From positions 2,536,001-2,600,000 of the forward strand of contig NZ_CP034465.1 in assembly GCF_003955755.1 (NCBI RefSeq): DNA of 64,000 nucleotides. Direction: 5' to 3'. Source of the DNA: Jeotgalibaca ciconiae (GTDB taxonomy: Bacteria; Bacillota; Bacilli; Lactobacillales; Aerococcaceae). The translations under genes were made by a program, and so were the position numbers. Positions 28,104-38,537 of the stretch are shown one piece after another. The notes under the pieces were generated by a model. It worked only from the letters and a program-made list of their open reading frames with translations. It was not told where the DNA came from and ran no database searches. How positions within the stretch are numbered: position 1 is the stretch's first letter; the number at the start of each line of letters is the position of its first letter.

Positions 28104-31100
28104 ATGACATTTACACAACTTCAAGTTATCAGTTCATATTCTTTACTTCAGAGTACAACAAAATTAACTAATTTAGTCCAATCTGCAAAAGAGAAGGGAT
28201 ACGAAGCTCTTGCATTAACGGATTATAATGTTTTATACGGACAGTTGGATTTTTATAAACTGTGTAAAAAAGCAGGAATAAAACCCATTCTCGGTATTCA
28301 GCTTGAGTTAAAAGGAAATCATTACCAAGAACAGACTTTTCCAATCGTATTATTGGCTAAAAACTATCAAGGATATCAAAAATTACTGAAGCTCTCGACG
28401 ATTCGTTCGAAAGAAGATGAGAGCGAATTGAAAAAAGAGCTTCAATTTGGTCTGGAAAATATTATTGGGATAACATCCGGTGAAAAAGGCGAGGTAGAGA
28501 CGCTTTTAGCCAATAATGAATATGAAAAAGCAAAAGAAGTCGTGCAATTTTGGAAAGAAATATTTTCCGTTAATCAATTCTTCTTGGGTGTACAGCTCTA
28601 TCAAAAGATGCATCCACTCATTGAGCCATTGCAGCAATTAAGTAAAGAAGTAAGAGTATCAATGATTGCACTAAATGAAATTCGCTATTTGAATTCAGAA
28701 GATCAATTTAGTTGCCAAGTTTTGCAATCAATTGGCTCAAACGAACCAATTGATATCCACTCAGAGGAAATAAACGGCGAATACTATCTTCCAGCCCCAG
28801 AAGACATTTACAATCGTTACCAAGCTATGGGATTAGGTGAGCTTGCGGATAAGACGGCTGAAGTAGCCAATTCAATTTTTATTGAATTGCCTTTAAACCA
28901 ACCTTTATTGCCGAAATATCCCGTTCCAGAAGGAGTAAGTGCTAGTGAATATTTGAAGAAAGTCTGTCTGGAAGGTTTAACAATGCGTATGAAGAAAGGT
29001 AAGGAGGATTACCTAGAGCGACTTCAATATGAACTCAGCATTATTCACGAAATGGGATTTGATGACTACTTTCTAATTGTTTGGGATGTAATGGCATTTG
29101 CTAAGAATGCGAGCATTTTGCCTGGAGCAGGAAGGGGTTCAGCTGCTGGATCATTAGTGGCTTATGTATTGCGAATTACACATGTGGACCCAATTGAGTA
29201 CAATTTATTGTTTGAAAGATTCCTTAATAAAGAACGTTACAACATGCCGGATATTGATTTAGATTTTCCCGATGATCGAAGAGATGAAGTTTTGCGCTAT
29301 GTAAAGGATAAATATGGCTATCACCACGTTGCCCAAATCATTACGTTCGGAACGCTTGCGGCAAAGATGTCGATACGGGATACCTCACGCGTTTTTGGTT
29401 TGACTCCTGCAGAAGCATCGGTATGGTCAAATGCCATCCCAAACCAGATAGGGATTCAATTAAAAGATGCATATAAACAGTCTAAACCACTTCAAAGACT
29501 AGTCGAAAAAAACACTACTAATCGTCTTCTTTTTGAAACTGCCATGAAAATAGAAGGAGTTCCTCGTCACATATCTACCCATGCGGCTGGTGTGGTGATT
29601 AGTGATCAACCATTAGTAGAATTAATACCTCTCCAACAAAGAGAAAATGAATTGTCCCTAACGCAGTATCCCATGGGGAATGTGGAAGAGATTGGTCTTT
29701 TAAAAATGGATTTTTTGGGCTTGAAAAACTTGAGTATTTTAAACGATGCAGTTCAACTGGTAGAAAAAGCTGAAGGAAAAGCGTTTGATATTTTTTCCAT
29801 TCCGATTAATGATTCAAAAACAATGCAATTATTTAAGGAAAGCAATACGAATGGCATCTTCCAATTTGAATCTGCCGGTATTAAAAATGTTCTTCGGAAA
29901 TTAGGGCCAGAAAATCTGGAAGATCTTGTTGCCGTCAACGCCCTTTACCGCCCAGGACCAATGGAACAAATTGATACATTTATCAGCCGTAAGAAGGGCA
30001 AACAACCAATAGATTATCTCCATCCTGATTTGGAACCTATTTTAAATGTCACTTATGGCGTAATGGTATATCAGGAGCAGGTTATGCAAGTAGCTTCCAA
30101 ACTAGCTGGTTTTACTTTAGGAGAAGCAGATATTCTCCGAAGAGCCATTGGAAAAAAAGAAAAAGCGACTCTTGATCGAGAAAAAGAACATTTTATTCAA
30201 GGTGCGATCAATAATGGATATGAAGTTAAAAAAGCAGAAGAAGTCTATCAATACATTGAACGTTTTGCAAACTATGGGTTCAATCGTTCTCACTCGGTTG
30301 CATATTCTTATATTGCTTACCAGATGGCTTATGTGAAGGCTCATTATCCAGCTGCTTTTTTTGCTGCTTTACTCAACTCTGCTAATGCTCATTCTGACAA
30401 AATGAAAAGTTATTTATTAGATGTTATAAAGCAATCCGTTGAATTGACCTATCCTGATATTAATCAGAGCGATTGGCAGTATTCCTTGGTCAATAATCAA
30501 ATCCAATTTGGTTTAAGTGGGGTGAAAGGATTACGAAGAGATTTTATTTCTCATATTCTAGTTGAACGCAAACAAAATGGCCCCTATCAAGATTTTGTCC
30601 AATTTTTACGTAGAATTTCTACTAAGTGGTTAAAAAGCGACCTGATCATTCCCTTAATTGCTAGTGGAGCTTTCGATACCTTTGGACACACACGAGCGAC
30701 TTTGATGGGCTCGCTAGCTGGAATGCTGTCGAGTATTGAATATAGTGGTAACAATGTTGATTTAATTGAAGTGCTAGAACCTCGTTATGTTGAAAAAGAG
30801 GAATTTCCTTTATCAGAACTAACGGAATTAGAGGAGAAGTACTTAGGTTATTCATTGCTAGAACATCCTATTGAGGAGTATCGACATTTGTATAAAGAAA
30901 ATCATATCTTCTATATTGGTGAATTAACATCTAAACAATCCACTCGCACAATGGGATTAATAAAAGAAGTAAAACGTATTAAAACAAAAAAAGGCGACCC
31001 TATGGCGTTCCTTACGCTCACTGACGCAACTGGGATGTTGAATGCAACGCTCTTTCCAGAACAATACGTCAGGTATATTAAATATCTGCAAGAAGGACAA

Positions 31101-31439
31101 CTAGTAGTTCTTACCGGAAAGTACGAAGATAAACGTAATGAAAATCAATCATCATTTATTGTACAAAAATTAGTGCTCATGGAAGAATACTTGTTACAAA
31201 GAGAAAAGAAGAACCAAAGATGTTTTATTCGTATGACAAACGAAGAGCTATATGATAAACAATTCAAAGAATTAATCAGCCTTTTAAAAGAATTCCCAGG
31301 TCTCTGTCAAGTAGTGTTAGTGGACACCGTTCGTGACCGAAAAATATTGTTGGATGAAAAATATCGTTTTAATCCATCAAAAGAAAGCGTAGAAAAATTA
31401 AATCGTTTATTTGGTGAGAAGAATGTGGTGATTCAATAA
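28104..31439 (+). CDS. dnaE: DNA polymerase III alpha subunit DnaE
   Basis: A 1111-residue replicative polymerase of the error-prone DnaE type that in Firmicutes extends primers on the lagging strand beside PolC. The order is PHP domain (about 1-200), polymerase core with the catalytic NMPDIDLDFPDDRRDE block (about 387-402) and GAGRGSAAGSLVAY, the little-finger/fingers region, helix-hairpin-helix, and an OB-fold near 960-1060 (GLIKEVKRIKTKKGDPMAFL). The PHP signature HVHSSYS is changed to QVISSYS, so its metal site is probably inactive. The ATG follows a GGAAGGAGGG site. No proofreading domain is present, unlike PolC. Confidence 0.96.
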   Translation: MTFTQLQVISSYSLLQSTTKLTNLVQSAKEKGYEALALTDYNVLYGQLDFYKLCKKAGIKPILGIQLELKGNHYQEQTFPIVLLAKNYQGYQKLLKLSTIRSKEDESELKKELQFGLENIIGITSGEKGEVETLLANNEYEKAKEVVQFWKEIFSVNQFFLGVQLYQKMHPLIEPLQQLSKEVRVSMIALNEIRYLNSEDQFSCQVLQSIGSNEPIDIHSEEINGEYYLPAPEDIYNRYQAMGLGELADKTAEVANSIFIELPLNQPLLPKYPVPEGVSASEYLKKVCLEGLTMRMKKGKEDYLERLQYELSIIHEMGFDDYFLIVWDVMAFAKNASILPGAGRGSAAGSLVAYVLRITHVDPIEYNLLFERFLNKERYNMPDIDLDFPDDRRDEVLRYVKDKYGYHHVAQIITFGTLAAKMSIRDTSRVFGLTPAEASVWSNAIPNQIGIQLKDAYKQSKPLQRLVEKNTTNRLLFETAMKIEGVPRHISTHAAGVVISDQPLVELIPLQQRENELSLTQYPMGNVEEIGLLKMDFLGLKNLSILNDAVQLVEKAEGKAFDIFSIPINDSKTMQLFKESNTNGIFQFESAGIKNVLRKLGPENLEDLVAVNALYRPGPMEQIDTFISRKKGKQPIDYLHPDLEPILNVTYGVMVYQEQVMQVASKLAGFTLGEADILRRAIGKKEKATLDREKEHFIQGAINNGYEVKKAEEVYQYIERFANYGFNRSHSVAYSYIAYQMAYVKAHYPAAFFAALLNSANAHSDKMKSYLLDVIKQSVELTYPDINQSDWQYSLVNNQIQFGLSGVKGLRRDFISHILVERKQNGPYQDFVQFLRRISTKWLKSDLIIPLIASGAFDTFGHTRATLMGSLAGMLSSIEYSGNNVDLIEVLEPRYVEKEEFPLSELTELEEKYLGYSLLEHPIEEYRHLYKENHIFYIGELTSKQSTRTMGLIKEVKRIKTKKGDPMAFLTLTDATGMLNATLFPEQYVRYIKYLQEGQLVVLTGKYEDKRNENQSSFIVQKLVLMEEYLLQREKKNQRCFIRMTNEELYDKQFKELISLLKEFPGLCQVVLVDTVRDRKILLDEKYRFNPSKESVEKLNRLFGEKNVVIQ

Positions 31440-31458
31440 AAAACTCTGTAAAAAGAGG

Positions 31459-31472
31459 TGTTACCGATAACA
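31459..31472. promoter_or_regulatory. cre site (CcpA operator) upstream of pfkA-pyk
   Basis: TGTTACCGATAACA fits the catabolite-responsive element consensus TGWNANCGNTNWCA at every defined position and has perfect 5-bp arms. It lies about 50 bases upstream of the candidate -10 of the pfkA promoter, a distance typical of sites where CcpA activates. CcpA activates the glycolytic las operon (pfk-pyk-ldh) in Lactococcus. Confidence 0.75.
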
Positions 31473-31519
31473 GGAATTGTAATAAAATGAATAACATTTG
31501 AGACTTTTTATAAAAACAA

Positions 31520-31528
31520 TGGTAAGAT
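31520..31528 (+). promoter_or_regulatory. Extended -10 promoter of pfkA-pyk
   Basis: TG-G-TAAGAT with TAAGAT at 31523-31528; TTGAGA lies 19 bases upstream. The leader to the GTG start is about 45 bases. Confidence 0.5.
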
Positions 31529-31548
31529 GGTACAAGAATATTAAATAG

Positions 31549-32541
<993 letters not shown>

Positions 32542-32576
32542 TTTTCTTAAAACTAAAAGGAAGAGGAGATTTACGC

Positions 32577-34334
32577 ATGAAGAAAACGAAGATTGTTTGT
32601 ACAATCGGACCAGCAAGTGAAACAGTAGATACACTTGTAAAGTTAATTGAGGCAGGAATGAACGTTGCTCGATTAAACTTTTCCCATGGAGACCATGAGG
32701 AGCATTTAGCACGTATTAAAAATATTCGTGAGGCATCACGAATAACCGGTAAAATGGTTGCAATTCTTTTAGATACGAAAGGACCAGAAATTCGTACGCA
32801 TAACATGAAAGATGGCGTAGTTTCGCTAATTTCTGGAGAAACTGTTCGTATCTCTATGGATGAAGTGGAAGGAACAAAAGAAAAATTCTCCATCTCATAT
32901 CCTGGATTGATTAATGATGTTGTAGTTGGAAACCATATTTTATTAGATGATGGATTAGTAGATTTAGAAGTTACTGATATCGATAAAGATAATGGTGAAA
33001 TTGTTACAGCAGTTAAAAATTCTGGAATCTTGAAAAACAAAAAAGGTGTGAACGTACCGGGTGTTTCAACAAACTTACCAGGAATCACTGATAAAGACGC
33101 ATCTGACATCATTTTTGGTATTGAAAATGACATTGATTATATTGCAGCAAGTTTCGTTCGTCGCGCAAGTGATGTATTAGAAATTTCTGAAATTTTAGAA
33201 AAACATGATGCTACTGAAATTCAAATCATTCCTAAAATTGAAAACCAAGAAGGAATCGATAACATCGATGAAATCTTAAAAGTTTCTCATGGTTTGATGG
33301 TTGCTCGTGGTGACCTTGGTGTTGAAATTCCAACTGAAGAGGTTCCAATTGCTCAAAAAATGTTGATTGAAAAATGTAACCGTCTAGGTAAACCTGTTAT
33401 TACAGCAACTCAAATGCTTGATTCCATGCAACGCAACCCACGTCCTACACGTGCGGAAGCTGGAGACGTGGCAAATGCAATTTTTGATGGAACTGACGCA
33501 GTTATGCTATCTGGAGAGACTGCTGCTGGCGATTATCCAGTGGAAGCAGTTCAAACAATGGCAACTATTGCAAAACGTACAGAAGAAGCTCTTGTTGGAC
33601 AAGATGCATTTGCTTTGAAGGCATATTCAAATACAGATATGGCAGAAGCGATTGGACAATCAGTTGGACATACGGCACGCAATTTGGGTATTCAAACAAT
33701 TGTTGCTGCAACTGAGTCTGGACATACAGCTCGTATGATTTCTAAATATCGCCCGAAAGCACATATCGTAGCTGTGACATTTACAGAAAGTCAAGCTCGT
33801 AAATTAGCACTTTCTTATGGAGTTTACCCATTTGTTTCTGAAAAACCTGCAACAACAGATGAAATGATGGATTTAGCAGCAGTTGTAGCTAAAAATAATG
33901 GATATGCTAAAGAAGGCGATCTAATTATTATTACTGCTGGTGTCCCTGTTGGAGAACGCGGAACGACAAACTTAATGAAGATTCAATTAATTGGATCCAA
34001 ATTAACAAGCGGTCAAGGTATCGGCGAACAAGCAGTAGTTGGCAAAGCGGTAGTTGCTTCGTCAGCTGAAGAAGCAAACAAAAATGCAACAGAAGACTGT
34101 ATTCTAGTTGTTAAAAATACTGACAAAGAATATATGCCTGCTATTGAAAAAGCAAGCGCAATTGTAGTCGAAACAGGTGGATTAACAAGCCATGCAGCAG
34201 TTGTAGGAATTGCACAAGGAATTCCAGTAATTGTTGGTGCTGAAAATGTTACTACACTCGTTAATGATGGTGAAGTAATCACAGTAGATTCTCGTCGTGG
34301 AATTATTTATCGTGGCGCAACAACGGCTATCTAA
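32577..34334 (+). CDS. pyk: Pyruvate kinase with C-terminal PEP-utilising-type domain
   Basis: A 585-residue enzyme converting phosphoenolpyruvate and ADP to pyruvate and ATP. It has [11 protein letters not shown] at the N-terminus, the barrel motifs [18 protein letters not shown] and [12 protein letters not shown], and MLDSM of the active-site region. Residues about 475-585 form an extra domain with the mobile-domain motif [21 protein letters not shown], including the SHAAV core. This extension is standard in Bacillus and Carnobacteriaceae pyruvate kinases but absent from shorter lactococcal ones. The ATG follows AAGAGGAG. A terminator and two repeat units follow. Confidence 0.97.
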   Translation: MKKTKIVCTIGPASETVDTLVKLIEAGMNVARLNFSHGDHEEHLARIKNIREASRITGKMVAILLDTKGPEIRTHNMKDGVVSLISGETVRISMDEVEGTKEKFSISYPGLINDVVVGNHILLDDGLVDLEVTDIDKDNGEIVTAVKNSGILKNKKGVNVPGVSTNLPGITDKDASDIIFGIENDIDYIAASFVRRASDVLEISEILEKHDATEIQIIPKIENQEGIDNIDEILKVSHGLMVARGDLGVEIPTEEVPIAQKMLIEKCNRLGKPVITATQMLDSMQRNPRPTRAEAGDVANAIFDGTDAVMLSGETAAGDYPVEAVQTMATIAKRTEEALVGQDAFALKAYSNTDMAEAIGQSVGHTARNLGIQTIVAATESGHTARMISKYRPKAHIVAVTFTESQARKLALSYGVYPFVSEKPATTDEMMDLAAVVAKNNGYAKEGDLIIITAGVPVGERGTTNLMKIQLIGSKLTSGQGIGEQAVVGKAVVASSAEEANKNATEDCILVVKNTDKEYMPAIEKASAIVVETGGLTSHAAVVGIAQGIPVIVGAENVTTLVNDGEVITVDSRRGIIYRGATTAI

Positions 34335-34348
34335 AATTTAATAAGCAG

Positions 34349-34388
34349 GAAGAAGGAGAACCGTATTGTGTTTTCCTTCTTTTTTTGT
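34349..34388 (+). terminator. Terminator of pfkA-pyk
   Basis: AGAAGGAGAA / TTTTCCTTCT hairpin with a loop of about 10 bases and a run of nine T residues, directly followed by the repeat pair. Confidence 0.75.
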
Positions 34389-34751
34389 AGACTAGGGGAT
34401 TATAAGTTCAGCCATCAATGTCTAGCTCCCAAGTCCTGACCTAGTGAAAAAAGATAAATTTGCCCCATTGCGCGCTTCGCTGCTCGCTAACGCATATCAT
34501 TCGACTAACCCGCTGAAGCGTGAAGTCTCCTGACAATTCAGGGTCAAATTTCCTATTTTTTCATAGGCCAAGGCGGACTTGTCCGCTTTTCTTATAGATT
34601 AGGGGATTATAAGTTCAGCCATCAATGTCTAGCTCCCAAGTCCTGACCTAGTGAAAAAAAGATAAATTTGGCCCATTGCGCGCTTCGCTGCTCATTCAGG
34701 GTCAAATTTCCTATTTTTTCATAGGCCAAGGCGGACTTGTCCGCTTTTCTA
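34388..34751 (+). repeat. Intergenic modular repeat, tandem copies C1 (long form) and C2 (short form)
   Basis: C1 (34388-34593, about 206 bp) matches copy A nearly base for base. C2 (34594-34751, about 158 bp) lacks the same roughly 51 central bases as copy B2. Each ends with the GCGGACTTGTCCGC hairpin and TTTTCT, and the join is CTTATAGATTAGGGG. After C2 the beginning of a further unit (AATAGATTAGAG) trails off. Both copies have AGGCCAAGG where A and B2 have AGGTCAAGG, so C1 and C2 share a recent history, perhaps gene conversion or tandem duplication. Confidence 0.88.
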
Positions 34752-34975
34752 ATAGATTAGAGTATTGATTAGTACTTCAAAAGAAACAGACGTTCCGATT
34801 GAATTTTAATGATGAGACTCTTTATTTAAAGAAAATAACGATATTCAGCAGAGGATATACCGTTGAACATCTTTATTATAGACTAGACAAGTATAATTTC
34901 TTTCGAGTAACTATCGATTTACTCTGCTTTTCTTTTTATTTTCTCATCGGTTATTTGGAATTAAAGGGAACAATT

Positions 34976-34985
34976 GTGATAAAAT
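34976..34985 (+). promoter_or_regulatory. Extended -10 promoter candidate for cvfB
   Basis: TG-A-TAAAAT (TAAAAT at 34980-34985) with TTGGAA 19 bases upstream. Apart from this, bases 34752-35006 show no gene or structure that I can support; a 62-codon open frame there lacks a ribosome site. Confidence 0.4.
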
Positions 34986-35006
34986 GATAGGAGATATAGA
35001 GATGGG

Positions 35007-35888
35007 ATGGAGAATAATATGAATAAAGATTTAGGAACAATCATAACGGCGATGGTGACAGACGAGAATGAAGAAGCTCTTTTCGTGCAAAAAAATGGAA
35101 TTACCTATCGTTTAGAAAAAGAAGATGTTCCAGAAGAATTAAGTATTGGAGATGTAGCAAGTGGTTTTGTATACGAAACAATGAACAAAGATTTGAAAAT
35201 GACGACAAAAATCCCTAAAGTCCGTATTGGACATTATGGGTGGGGCGAGGTTATCAATGTTCGTCGTGATCTAGGTGTATTTGTGGATATTGGTTTAGGA
35301 GATAAAGACATTGTTGTTTCTCTTGATCGTATGCCAGAACTAAAAAGTTTGTGGCCGAAAAAAGGGGATCGCTTAATGGTCACTTTATCAGTTGATGAAA
35401 AAGATCGTATGTGGGGAGAATTGGCTGACGAAGATCTGTTCCGTTCGATTTCACGGATTCCTTCCGAACAAGATTGGAAGAATAAGGATGTTACGGGGAT
35501 TGTATATCGTTTGAAAATGGTTGGCACGTTCATTCTGACGGATGATTATTATATTGGTTTTATTCATCCTACAGAAAGAGAAGTTGAACCTCGTTTAGGA
35601 GAGGTAGTCAATGCGCGAGTAATTGGAGTAAGTCCACATGGTATGTTAAACTTATCGCTGAAACCTCGCGCTCATGAAGCGTTAGAGGGGGATGCCAAAA
35701 TGATTTTGGCTTTACTAGAAAAAAGTCCTACAGCTTCTCTTCCCTATACGGATAAAAGTGATCCTGATGATATTAGAAACTATTTTGGAATTAGTAAAGC
35801 TCAATTTAAACGCGCAATGGGTCGATTACTGAAAAATAGATTAATTATACAAGAAGATGGGGAAACAAGGTTAATTGAGAAAGAGTAA
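35007..35888 (+). CDS. cvfB: CvfB-type S1-like RNA-binding protein
   Basis: A 293-residue protein of the CvfB/YitL family, with S1-like OB folds (including GWGEVINVRRDLGVFVDIGLGDKDIVV, about 76-102, and a third repeat near 155-215) and a C-terminal winged helix (DDIRNYFGISKAQFKRAMGRLLKNR). In Staphylococcus aureus, CvfB binds RNA and affects virulence gene expression. The start may be 35007, used here, or the ATG four codons later at 35019, which has its own GATGGAG site and resembles family N-termini better. Confidence 0.9.
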   Translation: MENNMNKDLGTIITAMVTDENEEALFVQKNGITYRLEKEDVPEELSIGDVASGFVYETMNKDLKMTTKIPKVRIGHYGWGEVINVRRDLGVFVDIGLGDKDIVVSLDRMPELKSLWPKKGDRLMVTLSVDEKDRMWGELADEDLFRSISRIPSEQDWKNKDVTGIVYRLKMVGTFILTDDYYIGFIHPTEREVEPRLGEVVNARVIGVSPHGMLNLSLKPRAHEALEGDAKMILALLEKSPTASLPYTDKSDPDDIRNYFGISKAQFKRAMGRLLKNRLIIQEDGETRLIEKE

Positions 35889-35927
35889 ACGAGGAAAAAA
35901 CAGAAAATTTCTGAGGAGGTGGATTGT

Positions 35928-36407
35928 TTGTCAGAGCAATCATTAGCGAGCATAAAAACTTCACTGCAAGAAGGTGGTTTTAAACTTACCCCCCAACGTG
36001 AAGCAACGGTAAAAGTTTTGCTAGAAAAGGATCACTTAAGTGCAGAGGAAATATTTATGCATTTAAAACAAACAAATCCTGATATTGGTCTTGCGACCGT
36101 TTATCGTACCTTGGAAATTTTAACACAATTGAATATAACTCATAAGGTGTTATTTGAAGATGGACTGGCTCGTTATGATATACGAAGAGAAAGCAATAAA
36201 CAGTTCCATCTTCATCTTCTGTGTATGGAATGCGGTAAAATAAAAGAAATATATGATGATTTAATTAGTGATTTGGAAAAAGAAATAGAAAAAAAATACC
36301 ATTTTCAAGTAGAAGATCACCGTCTGATTTTTCATGGTATATGCACTGACTGCTATCAAAAGAGACAAAATAAAACACCTGAACTGTCTGCAGAAACAAG
36401 GAAGTAA
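35928..36407 (+). CDS. fur: Fur family transcriptional regulator
   Basis: A 159-residue metal-dependent repressor with a winged helix (GFKLTPQREATVKVLLEKDHLSAEEIF onward, recognition helix IGLATVYRTLEIL) and a dimerisation domain carrying HLHLLCMECGKI and CTDC, giving the structural CxxC pairs. The gene order fur-xerD-deoB-punA is that of B. subtilis, which favours Fur over PerR or Zur. The start is TTG at 35928: GAGGAGG ends 8 bases before it and overlaps the in-frame GTG at 35919. A CAGAAA-A-TTTCTG palindrome (35901-35913) overlaps the ribosome-site region. Confidence 0.88.
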   Translation: MSEQSLASIKTSLQEGGFKLTPQREATVKVLLEKDHLSAEEIFMHLKQTNPDIGLATVYRTLEILTQLNITHKVLFEDGLARYDIRRESNKQFHLHLLCMECGKIKEIYDDLISDLEKEIEKKYHFQVEDHRLIFHGICTDCYQKRQNKTPELSAETRK

Positions 36408-36411
36408 GTTT

Positions 36412-37302
36412 ATGGATGAAATTATTATTGAATATCTTCACCATTTGAGAATTGAACAAGGATTGGCAGCTAATACAATCCAAAGTTACCGTAGAGATTT
36501 AACAAAGTATTCACTCTTTTTGCAATCAAAAGCAATTGCTTCCTTTCAAGAAGTTACTAAAGTGGAAGTTTTTCTTTTTTTAGAAGTTTTAGATAAAGAG
36601 CAGCTAGCTTCTAGCTCTATAAGCAGAATGATTTCTTGTCTTCGTAAATTCCACCAATATTTATTGGTAGAAGGAATAGTAAAAATTAACCCGATGGAAG
36701 AAATTAAGCTCCCTAAGAAGAAACAAAGTCTGCCGAAGTCTCTCTCAATTGATGAAGTAGACCGTATCCTCGCTACCCCTGACACAAAGACTGTCTTTGG
36801 TGTGCGTGATCGGGCAATTTTAGAAGTACTCTATGCAACAGGATTAAGAGTAAGTGAACTCGTACATTTAACCTTAGCTGAATTACATTTGGACCTTGGC
36901 TTTATTCAAACGATTGGAAAAGGGAATAAGGAAAGAGTCGTTCCATTGGGGGAAGAAGCAGTTTATTGGGTGGAAGAATATTTATCTTTTAGTCGTCCAT
37001 CCCTTAGTAAGGGAAGAAAAGAAAGTCCCTATTTATTCCTGAACTTTCATGGACAAGGTTTTACCCGTCAAGGAATTTGGAAAAATTTAAATAAAATCGT
37101 TGTAGAAGCAAAAATAAATAAAAGAGTTTCGCCCCATATGTTGAGACATTCTTTTGCCACACACATATTAGAAAATGGAGCGGACTTACGTGTAGTGCAA
37201 GAATTGTTGGGACATTCGGATATCTCGACAACCCAAATTTATACGCATATTACGAAAGAGCGAATGGTTGAATCTTATCGTAAATATCATCCGCGTGCGT
37301 AG
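36412..37302 (+). CDS. xerD: Site-specific tyrosine recombinase XerD
   Basis: A 296-residue recombinase that, with XerC and FtsK, resolves chromosome dimers at dif. The N-terminal SAM-like domain begins ILLEYLHHL-like ([20 protein letters not shown]). The catalytic domain has TGLRVSEL (first arginine), [12 protein letters not shown] (His-x-x-Arg) and [14 protein letters not shown] with the nucleophilic tyrosine. The ATG at 36412 gives exactly the B. subtilis length and follows AAGGAAG. It lies 4 bases from the fur stop. Its partner FtsK is encoded at the other side of this window. Confidence 0.95.
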   Translation: MDEIIIEYLHHLRIEQGLAANTIQSYRRDLTKYSLFLQSKAIASFQEVTKVEVFLFLEVLDKEQLASSSISRMISCLRKFHQYLLVEGIVKINPMEEIKLPKKKQSLPKSLSIDEVDRILATPDTKTVFGVRDRAILEVLYATGLRVSELVHLTLAELHLDLGFIQTIGKGNKERVVPLGEEAVYWVEEYLSFSRPSLSKGRKESPYLFLNFHGQGFTRQGIWKNLNKIVVEAKINKRVSPHMLRHSFATHILENGADLRVVQELLGHSDISTTQIYTHITKERMVESYRKYHPRA

Positions 37303-37334
37303 AGATTATAGAAAATGTTTTAGGAGGTTTTTTT

Positions 37335-38507
37335 ATGAAAAAATATAAACGTGTGCATGTTGTGGTAATGGATTCTGTAGGAATTGGCGAAGCACCCGAT
37401 GCGGCAGACTTTGGAGATGTAGGTTCAGACACACTTGGTCATATAGCAGAAACTGCTGGACTGACGGTTCCTAATCTCGAGAAGTTAGGATTGGGCAATA
37501 TTCGTCCAATCGAACAAATTAAACCAATCGATAATCCGTTAGGTTATCATACAAAACTCGAAGAAATCTCTGTTGGAAAAGATACAATGACCGGGCATTG
37601 GGAAATTATGGGTTTAAATATAAAAACGCCGTTCCGAGTATTTGAAGATGGCTTTCCAGATGAGTTAATTGAAAAAATTGAAAGCTATTCAAAAAGAAAA
37701 ATTATTGGCAACAAGCCTGCCAGTGGAACTGAAATATTGGATGAATATGGTGAATACCAAATGAAAACAGGTGATTTGATCGTTTATACTTCTGCTGATT
37801 CAGTTTTACAAATTGCAGCACATGAAGAGATTATTCCTTTAGAAGAACTTTATGATATTTGCGAATATGTACGTGAAATTACATTAGAAGATCCTTATAT
37901 GATTGGTCGGATTATTGCACGTCCCTATCTTGGCACGGTTGGTGACTTTAAACGTACAAGTAACCGTCATGATTATGCCTTAAGTCCGTTCGGAAAGACA
38001 ACACTGGATTACTTAAAAGAAGCTGACTATGATGTCATCGCAATTGGTAAAATCAGTGATATATTTAATGAACAAGGGATTACGGATTCTGTGCGTACCG
38101 TAAGCAATATGGATGGGGTAGACCAATTAATTAAGGTAATGCAAAGAGATTTTACAGGTATCAGTTTCTTAAACTTGGTTGACTTTGATGCGCTATACGG
38201 CCATCGACGCAATCCAAAAGGATATGCGGAAGCAATAGAAGATTTTGATAAACGAATTCCAGAAATTTTGGAACACTTAGCGGATGATGACTTACTTATC
38301 ATTACTGCTGACCATGGAAATGATCCAACTTTTACAGGTACAGACCATACCAGAGAATATGTACCATTGTTGGTTTATAGTAAGTCTATGCAAGAAAACG
38401 GTGCTTTAGCACAAGGCTATTTTGCAGATATAGCAGCAACAATCGCTGATAATTTCGACGTAGAAATAACGGAATACGGCACAAGTTTCTTGCCAAATTT
38501 AAAATAG
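37335..38507 (+). CDS. deoB: Phosphopentomutase DeoB
   Basis: A 390-residue manganese enzyme of the alkaline-phosphatase superfamily interconverting (deoxy)ribose 1-phosphate and 5-phosphate. Metal-site motifs are [20 protein letters not shown] and SDTLGH at the N-terminus, [23 protein letters not shown], and [18 protein letters not shown] (about 318-335). The ATG follows TAGGAGG. It works with the next gene, punA, and the nucleoside importer at 3599-8510 to salvage nucleosides as a carbon and base source. Confidence 0.97.
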   Translation: MKKYKRVHVVVMDSVGIGEAPDAADFGDVGSDTLGHIAETAGLTVPNLEKLGLGNIRPIEQIKPIDNPLGYHTKLEEISVGKDTMTGHWEIMGLNIKTPFRVFEDGFPDELIEKIESYSKRKIIGNKPASGTEILDEYGEYQMKTGDLIVYTSADSVLQIAAHEEIIPLEELYDICEYVREITLEDPYMIGRIIARPYLGTVGDFKRTSNRHDYALSPFGKTTLDYLKEADYDVIAIGKISDIFNEQGITDSVRTVSNMDGVDQLIKVMQRDFTGISFLNLVDFDALYGHRRNPKGYAEAIEDFDKRIPEILEHLADDDLLIITADHGNDPTFTGTDHTREYVPLLVYSKSMQENGALAQGYFADIAATIADNFDVEITEYGTSFLPNLK

Positions 38508-38537
38508 AGGCAGCACTTTATTATAGAGAGGACGTAT

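Noticed and set aside
34388-34751. Possible CRISPR array in the tandem repeats
   Set aside because: Units are about 160-208 bp, directly abutted without spacers, and there are no cas genes.
34799-34987. A 62-codon open frame between the repeats and cvfB
   Set aside because: No ribosome site, composition like A+T-rich spacer, and it covers the cvfB promoter region.
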